A stretch of DNA of 43,526 bases from Candidatus Zipacnadia bacterium (GCA_029821635.1 JALGSW010000033.1:1-43526); one strand, 5' to 3'; counted from the stretch's first letter, positions 24,061 to 32,711 are shown. The notes: generated by a model from the letters alone, not told the origin. Numbers and translations: made by a program.

Positions 24061-25497
24061 TCAGCCCTTGGGCGCCACGATGACCGAGACAGTGGTCTCT
24101 ACGACCGGCAGCGAGGCGGAGTTCATCCCCACGACCGTGATCTCGTGCTGCCCGGGGTCCTCGTAGCGCGTGTCCCACGGGTAGCGGAACGGTTGAGCGT
24201 TCGTGATCGCGCGCCACTGGCCATCCACGTAGAAGGCCACGAGGTCCACGCTCAGCTCCTCGCCGGCCTCCGCGACAACCTCGACGGGCCCGCTCAACGC
24301 GCTCGGCGGTGAGCCGACGACCGCGACGTCGAGGTCGCCCGGGCCGATCGCCCCGAGCTTCGTCAGCGCCAGCGGAGAACGCGTCGGCGGCGGCTCCGCG
24401 ACCGGCTCAGGCTCCGGCGGCCGTAGCGGCTGCGGCTCCTCCGGCACCTCCAGGGGCCCAAACGCCGTCGGCTCCGGCGGCGGCGCGACCTCCGCGGGCT
24501 GACTTGAGCCCGGCAGCGCGGCCAGCAGCAGCGACTCATCCGGCATGCGGCCGAGGAAGTAGGCGTTGCCCACGAGCTCCCTGTAGCGCGCGATGAAGTC
24601 CGGCGAGCAGGTGAGCGAGTAGTTGTTGCTTGCAAGGCCCGTCCCGAACGCGTCCACGCAGAACCACGTGACCATCTTCACGCGCGGGAACTGCGTCGGC
24701 AGCGACTCGTACAGCCGCGTCATCTGCTTGAGGCCGAACTCCGTCACATCGTGATCGCATGCCGCGCAGTAGTGGGTGGCGGCATACTCACAGATCGCGA
24801 TGGGCTTGCGGTCGGCGTAGCGGTCGTAGACGTAGCGCAGGTGCTCGCGCGGATCGTCGATCGCCGGCTTGGCGGCATCGCCGTCGTAGTGGTGCACGGA
24901 GTAGATGTTGACGCCGACCCAGTCCACCCAGGCGTCGCCGGGGTAGTAGTCGTCGATCGTGCGCTGTGGCGTCGCAAACGGGCACCAGACCATGATTACG
25001 TTCGGAGCAAGCTCGCGCGCCACCCGCGTGACGGTGCGCCACTTCTCGATGTAGTCGGCCGGATCGCCCGAGTACGCCTGCCAGGTCCCGTTCATCTCCG
25101 ACGCGTAGCGCAGGAAGACCGGGCCGCCGGTGCGTCCCGCCGCCTCCATCCACCCGCGCAGGTAGTCATTGTCGCGCACCGGATCGAGGCCCTGATTGGG
25201 CTCCCAGGCGACGTGCGGCAGGATGCCCCGAGCGTGCAAGTCGCGCACCCAGCGGAACGGGAAGGGAGAGCCGTAGCCCACGTAGCGGAAGTAGCTCGCG
25301 TGCTCCACGCCCACGGTCTGCTCAAACAGGTCGATGTCGCCGCCGCTGAGGTGGTCGAGGTGGATGTACGCCCCGAGGTAACAGCCCTCTGCCGGGATAT
25401 AGCCGGCCGCGAGCGCCGAAGCGGATACGAGCAGGCCCGCCAGCAGAAGCCCTACGAGCGGGCATGGGAGCGGTCGTCGTCTCATGGGAGTGCGCAT
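24061..25497 (-). CDS. secreted GH26-like glycoside hydrolase with proline-rich linker and Ig-like tail
   Basis: A 478-residue exported protein. After a signal peptide (ending near SASALAAG) the catalytic barrel shows the GH26 pattern: RYASEMNGTWQAYSG with Glu134 as acid/base (usually HEMNG) and AICEYA with Glu237 as nucleophile, plus VMVWCPF and DWVGVNIYSVH. GH26 enzymes are mostly beta-mannanases. The His normally before the acid/base Glu is Ser here. Residues about 335-375 form a Pro/Glu-rich linker, and about 390-478 an Ig-like beta domain (GPVEVVAEAGEELSVDLVAFYVDGQW). No Shine-Dalgarno precedes the ATG at 25497; the promoter at 25505-25534 would start the RNA almost on that ATG, so the message may be leaderless. 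An ATG at 25485 is the alternative. It lies 33 bases after lpxL. Confidence 0.75.
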   Translation of the reverse strand: MRTPMRRRPLPCPLVGLLLAGLLVSASALAAGYIPAEGCYLGAYIHLDHLSGGDIDLFEQTVGVEHASYFRYVGYGSPFPFRWVRDLHARGILPHVAWEPNQGLDPVRDNDYLRGWMEAAGRTGGPVFLRYASEMNGTWQAYSGDPADYIEKWRTVTRVARELAPNVIMVWCPFATPQRTIDDYYPGDAWVDWVGVNIYSVHHYDGDAAKPAIDDPREHLRYVYDRYADRKPIAICEYAATHYCAACDHDVTEFGLKQMTRLYESLPTQFPRVKMVTWFCVDAFGTGLASNNYSLTCSPDFIARYRELVGNAYFLGRMPDESLLLAALPGSSQPAEVAPPPEPTAFGPLEVPEEPQPLRPPEPEPVAEPPPTRSPLALTKLGAIGPGDLDVAVVGSPPSALSGPVEVVAEAGEELSVDLVAFYVDGQWRAITNAQPFRYPWDTRYEDPGQHEITVVGMNSASLPVVETTVSVIVAPKG

Positions 25498-25504
25498 CAA
25501 CTGA

Positions 25505-25534
25505 ATGTTAGCTTCTCCCGTGCGGTACTGTCAA
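25505..25534 (-). promoter_or_regulatory. sigma70-type promoter of the GH26-like gene, predicted leaderless
   Basis: On the minus strand TTGACA (25534-25529), 18-base spacer, TAACAT (25510-25505). The -35 box overlaps the lpxL stop codon (25531-25533). Only 7 bases separate the -10 from the ATG at 25497, so transcription should begin at or next to the start codon. Confidence 0.6.
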
Positions 25535-26517
25535 TCTCGATCATCCTGGTCGGTGTCAAGCGCGTCCTCGGGCGCGCAGCCGATCTCGTCGGGAGGCGTG
25601 CGCCACCGTCGGTGCATCCAGATCCACTGCTCGGGATGCGCCATGATCTGCTCGCCGAGCGCGTCGTTCACCATCTGCGTGCCGAGGCGGATGTCCTCCT
25701 GCCGGTCGCCGGTGTCCGGCACCTCGATGGGCGGCAGGAAGTAGACGTCGAGGCGATCATCCTCGGTGCGGCGCGCGAAGCCCGGAACCACGAGGGCGCC
25801 TGTGCGCTGCGCGAGCGTCGCCGGGCCGGGCGCGGTGCAGGCGAGGTGCCCCATGAAGGGCAGCCACAGTCCTCCGCGTTCAGTGTGCTGATCGGGCAGG
25901 ATGCCGAGGATATTGCCCTCGCGCAAGACACGCAGCATCGTGCGCACGCCCTCGCGCGGCAGAATCTCCGCGACGGCGCCTTCTCGCGCGCGGTTGATGA
26001 TGTTGGCGGTGTGCTGATCGTTGGCGTCCCGCGCGATGACGGACAGGTCGTAGCCGAGGCGCCCGATCGTCGCCGCCAGCAGCTCCCAGTTCCCGAAGTG
26101 CCCGGTGATCACGATGACGCCCTTGCCTCGCTCAACGGCCTGCCGCAGGTACTGCCCATCGCGCACCTGTACGAAACGCTCCACCTCTTCGTCCGACATC
26201 GAGCCGGCCTTGAGCAGCTCCAGCATCGTCTTCGCCATGCTCTGCATGGAAGAGCGGATGATACGCGCGCACTCGCGGCGGTCGTAGCGGTCGCCGAATA
26301 CGCGCTGGAGGTTCGCCATCCCGATCTCGCGGCGCGGCCTCAGCATCAGGTAGAGCAGGGAGCCCATGCCGTTGCCGATCGCTTGCAGCCAGCGGAGGGG
26401 CAGCAAGCGTGCGAGCAGGGCGAACAGGCTCGTCATCCAGCGGATGATGAGCTGCTCCGTCTTACGCCGAAGCGGGCTCTTGTCGTGCAGCCTGCTCGAT
26501 GCGTCCGACGAGCTCAT
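25531..26517 (-). CDS. lpxL: lipid A biosynthesis acyltransferase, LpxL/HtrB family
   Basis: A 328-residue membrane-bound acyltransferase that adds a secondary acyl chain to Kdo-lipid A. The N-terminal amphipathic/membrane segment (WMTSLFALLARLLPLRWLQA) precedes the catalytic H-X4-E motif HFGNWE (His140, Glu145), followed by ILGILPDQHTERGGLWLPFMG near 205-225, the usual second conserved block, and EQWIWMHRRWRTPP near the end. The start overlaps the lpxK stop by 56 bases but GAGGAG sits 7 bases before the ATG, so the overlap looks real and implies coupled translation. The C-terminal tail is acidic (PEDALDTDQDDRD). It is the last of the lipid A genes here; which acyl position it serves is not known. 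Confidence 0.9.
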   Translation of the reverse strand: MSSSDASSRLHDKSPLRRKTEQLIIRWMTSLFALLARLLPLRWLQAIGNGMGSLLYLMLRPRREIGMANLQRVFGDRYDRRECARIIRSSMQSMAKTMLELLKAGSMSDEEVERFVQVRDGQYLRQAVERGKGVIVITGHFGNWELLAATIGRLGYDLSVIARDANDQHTANIINRAREGAVAEILPREGVRTMLRVLREGNILGILPDQHTERGGLWLPFMGHLACTAPGPATLAQRTGALVVPGFARRTEDDRLDVYFLPPIEVPDTGDRQEDIRLGTQMVNDALGEQIMAHPEQWIWMHRRWRTPPDEIGCAPEDALDTDQDDRD

Positions 26518-27586
26518 CCCAACTCTCCTCGTTGCTCGTGATCGCCAGGTCCACCGCCACCGCTGCCACCGGGGGCAGTTCGCCCGGCGCCTGCGGCAGC
26601 TTCGCAGCGTCCTTCTCCGTCACGACAATCGCGTCAACGTCGAGCCCCCGCAGCGCCTCGCGCACTCGCTCCCAGTCCTCGGGCCGGTAGGCGTGGTGAT
26701 CGGGGAAGAACGCCGTCCCGGCCACCTGCGCGCCCATCTGCCGCAGAAGCTCCTCAAAAGATGCTGGATTGCCCACCGCGCACATGGCCAGCACACGCAT
26801 CCCCCGCAGCCACTCCGGAGGCCGGACCTCCTCAGGCCGATCGAGGCGGTAGACGCCGCCCGGCGCGTGACGCGCGAGGATCACCGGCGCGTCGGGCGCA
26901 TGCCGCGCGAGCACCTTCGCGGTCCGCTCAGTCTGTTCCGGAGGCGCGAGGTCGGCGTGCGTCACGAGCAGGTGAGTGGCGCGCCTGACATGATCGAGCG
27001 GCTCGCGCAGGTGCCCTGCCGGGAAGACGCGCGCGCCGGCGAGGTCGAAGGTGGCATCGACCAGCAGCAGGTCCACGACGCGCTCCATGCGGAAGTACTG
27101 GAAGCCATCGTCGAGGATTGCGGCCTGCGCTCCGGCCTGCGCCAGTAGTTCGATGGCGCGCTCGCGCCGCTTGGCGACGGCGATCGGCGCGCCTGGCGCG
27201 GTGGCCGCGAGCATGGCGGCCTCGTCGCCCGCCACCTCCGCCGCTACGAGCAGCGCGCGTCCGTCTGAGATGAGCTCCCAGGGCCGGTCGGCGCTGCGCA
27301 TGTGCCCGCGCAGCACGATTCCCGGCCGGATCCCGCGGCTCTGCAGGTCACGGGTGAGCCGGCGCGTGGTCGTGGTCTTGCCGGTGCCGCCGAGCGTGAT
27401 GTTCCCGACGCTCGCGACCGGCAGGACGGGGTGAGTATGCGCCTTGAGCCCCCGCTCATAGACAGCCAGGTTCGCGCGCATCACGAGGGCGTAGGGCGCG
27501 CTCAGCGCCGCCAGGCCCGCGCGGGAGAGCGTGGCTGCCGGGCCGCCCGTCTCCCCGGCCACGGTCTCCTGCCACCAGCGCTCCAG
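26462..27586 (-). CDS. lpxK: tetraacyldisaccharide 4'-kinase LpxK
   Basis: LpxK phosphorylates the 4' position of the tetraacyldisaccharide to give lipid IVA at the inner membrane. Evidence: an N-terminal hydrophobic helix, then SVGNITLGGTGKTTTTRRL with the P-loop at about 66-71, GIVLRGHMRS, GDEAAMLA, AILDDGFQYFRMERVVDLLLVDA (the DDGFQ motif of the family) and AGHLREPLDHVRRATHLLVTHAD. The family's leading LLERWW stretch lies upstream of the only ATG/GTG start (GTG 27562), directly after the waaA stop. I therefore propose CTG 27586 as the start, with GGGAGGGA (27600-27593) 6 bases before it. waaA and lpxK are in one reading frame, separated by a single TAG. Length (374) is normal. Confidence 0.9.
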   Translation of the reverse strand: MERWWQETVAGETGGPAATLSRAGLAALSAPYALVMRANLAVYERGLKAHTHPVLPVASVGNITLGGTGKTTTTRRLTRDLQSRGIRPGIVLRGHMRSADRPWELISDGRALLVAAEVAGDEAAMLAATAPGAPIAVAKRRERAIELLAQAGAQAAILDDGFQYFRMERVVDLLLVDATFDLAGARVFPAGHLREPLDHVRRATHLLVTHADLAPPEQTERTAKVLARHAPDAPVILARHAPGGVYRLDRPEEVRPPEWLRGMRVLAMCAVGNPASFEELLRQMGAQVAGTAFFPDHHAYRPEDWERVREALRGLDVDAIVVTEKDAAKLPQAPGELPPVAAVAVDLAITSNEESWDELVGRIEQAARQEPASA

Positions 27587-27589
27587 GAG

Positions 27590-29005
27590 CTATCCCTCCC
27601 GTCCGTCGTCGCCTTCGATTGGGCTGCGCAGGTCCGGATGGTGTGCCTCCAGCAGGTCGACCACGTGAGCTGAATTGCGCGCCGAGGCGCCCGAGTACTT
27701 CTCAATGACCGCGGGACCGCGGGCAGCGATCAGCGCCAGGTCGCCCTCGGAGTTGAGCAACCGGTCGATCTGCGCCGTGAGCTCGTCGAGGTCCGCGACT
27801 TCGATCCCGACCTGCTCGCGCAGGCAGATCGCCGCGATGTCGCGGAAGTTCTCCATGTGCGGGCCGAACAACGCGGGCTTGCCCTGCGCGATCGCCTGGA
27901 GGATGTTGTGCCCGCCGCGCTGTACGAGGCTGTTACCCACGAATGAGACCGTGGCGGCGCCGTAGACGCGCGCGAGCTCGCCGATCGTGTCGAGGATCGC
28001 CACGCGCATCTGCGGGCCGCCCTCGGGCGCCAGTGGGTCGGCGCCACCGGCTTCCAGCGCGCGGCTGCGGCGATAGGCGGCGTAGCCGTGGTCATTGACG
28101 AGGCCCTCGACGCGTCCCCCGCGCTCCGGGTGGCGTGGCGCGATGATGAGCTGCAACCGCGGATGCGTCACCCGCAGTCGGGTGAAGGCCCGCAGGACCA
28201 GTTCCTCCTCGCCCTCATGCGTGCTGGCCGCGAGCAGCACCGGGTCGGTGCGCGCGAAGCCGAAGTCCTGCACGTATTTGCTGACCTCGGCGTCGCCAAC
28301 CGTCGGGAACTGCTCGTCGAACTTCGAGTTGCCGGTCACCACGACCCGCTCGGGGTCCGCGCCGAGCTCGACGAACCTGTCCGCGTCCTGCTGCGACTGA
28401 GCGCAGATCTGCTCGACATTGGAGAGCGTCCACGCGAAGAGTGGCTTGAGGAGGCGCGCGCGACGGAAGGAGCGGTCGGAGACGCGCCCGTTGACGATGA
28501 TGACGCTGACGCCGCGCGCGGCGGCGGCGTACAACATGTTGGGCCAGATCTCCGTCTCCACCAGCAGGAGCACGTCCGGGCGCACGGTGTCGAGCACGCG
28601 GTCCACCACGCCGGGCACATCGAAGGGGAAGAAGAAGCGCGCGTCGGGGTCGATGCCCCGGCTCTCCGCCATCTCCCGCCCCGTCCCGGTGACCGTGGAG
28701 AGCGCGATCCGCACGATCGGCTCGGAGATGCGGATCTGCCGGATCACCGGCACCACGGCCGCGACCTCGCCGGCGGAGACTGCGTGCACCCACACGACCG
28801 GGTCCTCGCCCTCCAGCCCGCCGACCAGGTCGACGATCCCGCCCATGCGCTCGCCGAAGCCCTCGAGGGTCTTGCTGCGCGCGAACATCTGCCTGAGCAG
28901 GATGACCACGATCAGCGGCAGGAAGAGCAGCAGGAGCAGATTGTAGAGGAGCCAGGTCGCCGCGGAGGCGATCGGGCGCCCACTGCCGGCAGCGGGTCTA
29001 CGCAT
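27590..29005 (-). CDS. waaA: 3-deoxy-D-manno-octulosonic acid transferase (Kdo transferase)
   Basis: WaaA/KdtA transfers Kdo residues from CMP-Kdo to lipid IVA. The 471-residue product has an N-terminal membrane anchor (about 15-38), then VWVHAVSAGEV with the catalytic-base glutamate at 80, LLVETEIWPNML near 160, the GT-B C-terminal half with LLAASTHEGEEELVLRAF and IIAPRHPERG near 300-330, and GATVSFVGNSLVQRGGHNILQAIAQGKPALFGP near 390, all hallmarks of the family. The start at 29005 (MRRPAAGSG) overlaps the msbA stop by 8 bases; a farther start would run deeper into msbA. Whether it adds one, two or more Kdo units cannot be told. The gene ends TAG, directly in frame with lpxK. Confidence 0.92.
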   Translation of the reverse strand: MRRPAAGSGRPIASAATWLLYNLLLLLFLPLIVVILLRQMFARSKTLEGFGERMGGIVDLVGGLEGEDPVVWVHAVSAGEVAAVVPVIRQIRISEPIVRIALSTVTGTGREMAESRGIDPDARFFFPFDVPGVVDRVLDTVRPDVLLLVETEIWPNMLYAAAARGVSVIIVNGRVSDRSFRRARLLKPLFAWTLSNVEQICAQSQQDADRFVELGADPERVVVTGNSKFDEQFPTVGDAEVSKYVQDFGFARTDPVLLAASTHEGEEELVLRAFTRLRVTHPRLQLIIAPRHPERGGRVEGLVNDHGYAAYRRSRALEAGGADPLAPEGGPQMRVAILDTIGELARVYGAATVSFVGNSLVQRGGHNILQAIAQGKPALFGPHMENFRDIAAICLREQVGIEVADLDELTAQIDRLLNSEGDLALIAARGPAVIEKYSGASARNSAHVVDLLEAHHPDLRSPIEGDDGREG

Positions 29006-30842
29006 TGTCTGAGGCCGTGCCTCCCAAAGCCGCTGTCCGCTCATCCGCGCTCTGATGGGCCCGGTACAGGCGCGTGTAAAGACCGCCGTGGGGCAGCAGC
29101 TCATCGTGCGAGCCGGATTCGACGATCCGCCCGTCCTCCATCACGATGATCCTGTCGGCGTCGCGGATGGTCGAGAGGCGGTGGGCGATGATGATAGCTG
29201 TGCGGCCCTCGAGAACGGTATCGAGCGCCTTGTGAATCGCGGTCTCGCTCTCGTTATCGAGCGAAGACGTGGCTTCGTCCAGGATCATGATGCGCGGATT
29301 GCGCACCACCGCCCGGGCGATCGCCACGCGCTGGCGCTGGCCGCCGGAGAGCTGGGTTCCGCGCTCCCCGACCGGAGTGTCGTAGCCCTCCGGGAGTTGC
29401 ACGATGAAGTCGTGTGCGTTCGCAGCCCTCGCCGCCGCCTCGATCTCCTCGCGCGAGGCGTCGGGGCGGCCGTACGCGATGTTCTCGCCGACCGTGCCGC
29501 CGAACAGCAGCGTCTCCTGCGGCACGATGCTCATGTACCGGCGGAGCTGCTGCGGGTCCATCTCCCGCACGTCGATCCCGTCCACGAGCACCCGGCCCTC
29601 GGTCGGATCGTACAGTCGCGGGATCAGGTTCGCGATCGTTGTCTTGCCTGCACCCGACGGGCCTGCGAAGGCCACGCGCTCGCCGGGCGCGATCTCCAGG
29701 TCGATGCCGCAGAGGGCGGGTGAGCGGCCGAGGTACGAGAACGAGACGTTCTCGAAGGTGATCCGGCCCTCAACGCGCTCGGGCTTGATGGGGTTGTCCA
29801 CGACCGGCAGGCGCTCGTCCACCTCCAGCAGCTCCCGGTGCCGACCTGCGGCCGCCGCGGCCTGCTGGAGTGAGAGGTTCACGCGCGAGATGCGGTTGAC
29901 TGCGCTGGAGACTGCCTGCAGCAGGAGCACGAAGGCCATCAGGTCGCCGCCGGTCATCCGGCCCGCCTGGATCTCCTGCCCGCCGAGCATCAGGATCGCG
30001 ACCAGTGCCAGGCCGATTGTGACGCCGACGATCGGCGAATTGATTGCGCGGGTGAATGCCGTGCGCATCTCGGTGCGCATCACGTTGCAGTTCTCAGTCT
30101 CGAAGTGCTGGTTGATCTCGCGCTGAATGCCGAAGATCTTGATCACGCGGATGGCCGCCAGGCCCTCGTGCAGCGCGTTGGTCATCTCGGCGAGCTGTTC
30201 CTGCATCTGCCGCGAAAGCTTCCGCACGCGTCGCCCGAGCAGCACCGTGATTCCCAGCACGACCGGCACGATGATCGCCATGCTCAGGGTCAGGCGCGGG
30301 GAGTAAGTGAACATCTTGTAGACGCCATAGGCGACCGTCACCGGCGCGCTGACCAGCCACGCAAGGCCCTTGCCGGAGTTACGCTGCAGGACCATCGTGT
30401 CGTTGTTGACGCGCGAAATCAGCTCGCCCAACCGGTTGCGGTCATAGAATGACATCGACAGGCTCTGCAGGTGCTGGAAGAGGTTCTTGCGCAGCTCGTA
30501 GAGCAGGTGTTGTCCAAGGTATTCTGCGAACCAGACGGAGAGCCCGTCGGCGAATGCTGCGGCCGTCATGAACGCGAAGAGGATCAGGGCGGCCTCCAGC
30601 AGCCGCGCCTGCATCTCCGAGTGGGTGAGCTCCTCAAGCGGCGTTGCCGGCTCCTCGGGCTCTTCCTCCGCCGACGCCTGCACGCCGATGTTCGAGCCGG
30701 GGAAGATGCCGTCGAAGACCGCCTTGGTCCTCGACAGCGCCTCGGGCACGAGCGCGCCGGCGAGGGCCATCACGACCAGGCCTATCACCAGTGCGGTCCG
30801 GTAGGGGCGCAGGTATCTGAGAAGGTAGAGGAGGTCCCTCAT
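28998..30842 (-). CDS. msbA: lipid A export ABC transporter MsbA-type (permease-ATPase)
   Basis: A 614-residue half-transporter of the ABC-B exporter family. The membrane domain spans about 1-340, with first helix TALVIGLVVMALAGALVP, a helix near 88-110 and further helices near 160-215 and 275-315. An acidic periplasmic loop lies between the first two helices (QASAEEEPEEPATPLEE). The nucleotide domain follows: Walker A GPSGAGKTT near 394, signature LSGGQRQRVAIARAVV near 495, Walker B IMILDEATSSLD near 518 and the H-loop in AHRLST. In the setting of lpxB, waaA, lpxK and lpxL it should flip lipid A-core across the inner membrane. The long acidic loop is unusual. The gene begins 4 bases after the methyltransferase-like gene and overlaps waaA. 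Confidence 0.88.
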   Translation of the reverse strand: MRDLLYLLRYLRPYRTALVIGLVVMALAGALVPEALSRTKAVFDGIFPGSNIGVQASAEEEPEEPATPLEELTHSEMQARLLEAALILFAFMTAAAFADGLSVWFAEYLGQHLLYELRKNLFQHLQSLSMSFYDRNRLGELISRVNNDTMVLQRNSGKGLAWLVSAPVTVAYGVYKMFTYSPRLTLSMAIIVPVVLGITVLLGRRVRKLSRQMQEQLAEMTNALHEGLAAIRVIKIFGIQREINQHFETENCNVMRTEMRTAFTRAINSPIVGVTIGLALVAILMLGGQEIQAGRMTGGDLMAFVLLLQAVSSAVNRISRVNLSLQQAAAAAGRHRELLEVDERLPVVDNPIKPERVEGRITFENVSFSYLGRSPALCGIDLEIAPGERVAFAGPSGAGKTTIANLIPRLYDPTEGRVLVDGIDVREMDPQQLRRYMSIVPQETLLFGGTVGENIAYGRPDASREEIEAAARAANAHDFIVQLPEGYDTPVGERGTQLSGGQRQRVAIARAVVRNPRIMILDEATSSLDNESETAIHKALDTVLEGRTAIIIAHRLSTIRDADRIIVMEDGRIVESGSHDELLPHGGLYTRLYRAHQSADERTAALGGTASDNA

Positions 30843-30846
30843 GCCG

Positions 30847-31482
30847 TCATCTCACCATCTCAATGTAGAACATTGCGGCAACGATCCAGGCCGAGAGGAT
30901 ATTCAGGTGCTCGCCGTTCTCGACAACGCGCGACCAGCGGAACTCGCCCTCGCGCTGCCCCCGCGGAGGCAGCCGACAGGGGAGCCAGCGTGGCACGCGC
31001 CTGCTATAGTCGTCAAACTCGTCCTCGAACTTCTCCCGCAGGATCTCCTCCTCACACGCCACCGTCGGCGCGTGGGTCAGCACCCAGAACAGCAGCATGA
31101 TCGGCAGTGCGACCAAGCGGCCCGACATCAGTGCGAACGCGATAACGACGAGGAAGTTCCCCACATAGAGCGGGTTGCGGGAGTATGAGAACGGGCCCGC
31201 GGTGATCAGCCGCGAGTCCTTGTCGAGGTAGCCCGAGCAGACGAGCCGCAGCAGGTGTGCCACCGCCATCAGGGCGCCGCCGGCGTAGAGCAGCTGCGGT
31301 GTCGGCTCGGCAAAGAAGACCAGGATGAATGCCGCCACCAGGCCAAGGAACGTGCGCCGGCGCACGAAGAACGCCCGCCACTGCGCCGCAATACGCTCGT
31401 GTCCAATGGCGGCGTCGGCGGCGGCCAGCGACTTGCGCGCCACCGCGTTCATTTCATTGTCCGTCTCAAGGTAGTTAGTCAT
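30847..31482 (-). CDS. isoprenylcysteine/phospholipid methyltransferase-like integral membrane protein
   Basis: A 211-residue membrane protein of the ICMT/PEMT-like family. Three or four membrane helices are visible (FLGLVAAFILVFFAEP; LLYAGGALMAVAHLLRLV; NFLVVIAFALMSGRL; VALPIMLLFWVLTHAP). The SAM-binding family signature GPFSYSRNPLYVGNF and the C-terminal CEEEILREKFEDEFDDYSRRVPRWLP box match the family. Members methylate prenylcysteines or lipid head groups; in bacteria the substrates are mostly unknown. The position inside the lipid A operon, between lpxB and msbA with 32 and 4-base spacing, suggests methylation of a lipid A or Kdo-lipid intermediate (inference only). The start at 31482 is the first ATG; a TTG at 31518 would overlap lpxB. 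Confidence 0.78.
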   Translation of the reverse strand: MTNYLETDNEMNAVARKSLAAADAAIGHERIAAQWRAFFVRRRTFLGLVAAFILVFFAEPTPQLLYAGGALMAVAHLLRLVCSGYLDKDSRLITAGPFSYSRNPLYVGNFLVVIAFALMSGRLVALPIMLLFWVLTHAPTVACEEEILREKFEDEFDDYSRRVPRWLPCRLPPRGQREGEFRWSRVVENGEHLNILSAWIVAAMFYIEMVR

Positions 31483-31514
31483 GGTCCTCGGCTTATGGTC
31501 CTCCGGACCGTGCG

Positions 31515-32666
31515 TCAACGTGCTATCATGTCCAGCGCCAGGCGCGCGACGCGCTCGGAGACCCCCGTCGATCCGAGCTGTTCACGCAGCGCCAGCAGGT
31601 GCTCGCGCTGCGCGCACATTGCGCCCTCGTCGGTCAGCAGGGCCAGCGCGCGCTCGGCAATCCTCGGCGCCATCGCATCGCCGTCCAGCAGCTCCGGCGC
31701 GATCTCCTCGTCGGCGAGGATATTCGGAAGCCCCACGAAGCCCACACCGAACCTGCGCAACCGTTTCTCCACACTCATCAGCCGCGTCCCGCGGTACACG
31801 ATCAGCATCGGGCAGCCCGCCGCCGCCGCTTCCAGCGTGGCGGTGCCGGAGCTCACCAGCGCGATGTCCGCCGCCTGTACGATCTCCGGCACGCCCGCGA
31901 TCAGACTCGTGCGGCCCTCCAGCCCGTGCCGCCTCACCTGCTCGCGCAGCACCCCCTCGGGCACCGACGGCGCGACAGAGAGCAGGAACGTCGCGTCGGG
32001 AAGCTCGCGGGCGATCATCTGCGCGGCCCCGAGCATCTGCGGCCCGTTACAGCGTATCTCCATCCCTCGGCTTCCCGGCAGCAGCCCGATCAGCGTCCGC
32101 TCCGGGTCCAGTCCGAGCTTCGCCCGCAGGCACGCCCGCTCCGTCGTCCCCAGCGACTGGATCCGATCGACTACCGGGTGCCCGACCCACGTTGCGTCGA
32201 TACCCGCCTCGTGGAGTCGGCCTTCAGACCAGGGGAAGGGTGTCGCGACCCGGTCAACCAGGCCGGCCAGGCGCGAGTAGTTGGCGGTCCGGGACCACGA
32301 GCGCGGCGGGAAGTAGTAGAGCACCGGGCATGTCCATCGGTCACGGACCTGCCGGAGCAGCCGTGCGTTGAACGCCCCGAAGTCAATCGGCACGAGCAGG
32401 TCGGGCGGCTCGGCGATCAGATGCGCGGCGAGTACCCGCTTCCGCCCCAGCAGGCGAGGCACTCGACGCAGTGATTCAACCACGCCGATGCCGCTCCAGC
32501 CGGTGCTGTCGAGGAACAGGTCGAAGCCCGCAGCTCGCATCCGCGATTGCCCGACCCCGCCCAGTTGCACGTCGCTTTGGCGCAACAGGGCTTCGCCAAG
32601 CATCGCCGCATGCTGGTCGGCGGATGGCTCGCCCGCGACCATGAATATCCGCGGCCTACTGCTCAT
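31515..32666 (-). CDS. lpxB: lipid-A-disaccharide synthase LpxB (divergent)
   Basis: LpxB joins UDP-diacylglucosamine and lipid X to form the lipid A disaccharide. The 383-residue product is GT-B like and full length. Start at ATG 32666, with GGAGG just upstream. Recognisable stretches: IFMVAGEPSADQHAAML at the N-terminus (family consensus AGExSGDxxGA), the MRAAGFDLFLDSTGWSGIGVVE block, PDLLVPIDFGAFNARLLR, CPVLYYFPPRSWSR (consensus has P-x-x-W-A-W), WVGHPVVD, LLPGSRGMEI near 195 and LVSSGTATLEAAAAGCPMLIVYRG. Two active-site-proximal motifs depart from consensus, yet the fold and operon place are clear. A family hairpin separates it from lpxA by 96 bases. Confidence 0.88.
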   Translation of the reverse strand: MSSRPRIFMVAGEPSADQHAAMLGEALLRQSDVQLGGVGQSRMRAAGFDLFLDSTGWSGIGVVESLRRVPRLLGRKRVLAAHLIAEPPDLLVPIDFGAFNARLLRQVRDRWTCPVLYYFPPRSWSRTANYSRLAGLVDRVATPFPWSEGRLHEAGIDATWVGHPVVDRIQSLGTTERACLRAKLGLDPERTLIGLLPGSRGMEIRCNGPQMLGAAQMIARELPDATFLLSVAPSVPEGVLREQVRRHGLEGRTSLIAGVPEIVQAADIALVSSGTATLEAAAAGCPMLIVYRGTRLMSVEKRLRRFGVGFVGLPNILADEEIAPELLDGDAMAPRIAERALALLTDEGAMCAQREHLLALREQLGSTGVSERVARLALDMIAR

Positions 32667-32711
32667 CAGCCCTCCGCTCGCTCAATGTCGGATGCCGCCC
32701 GAGCCGTCCTG

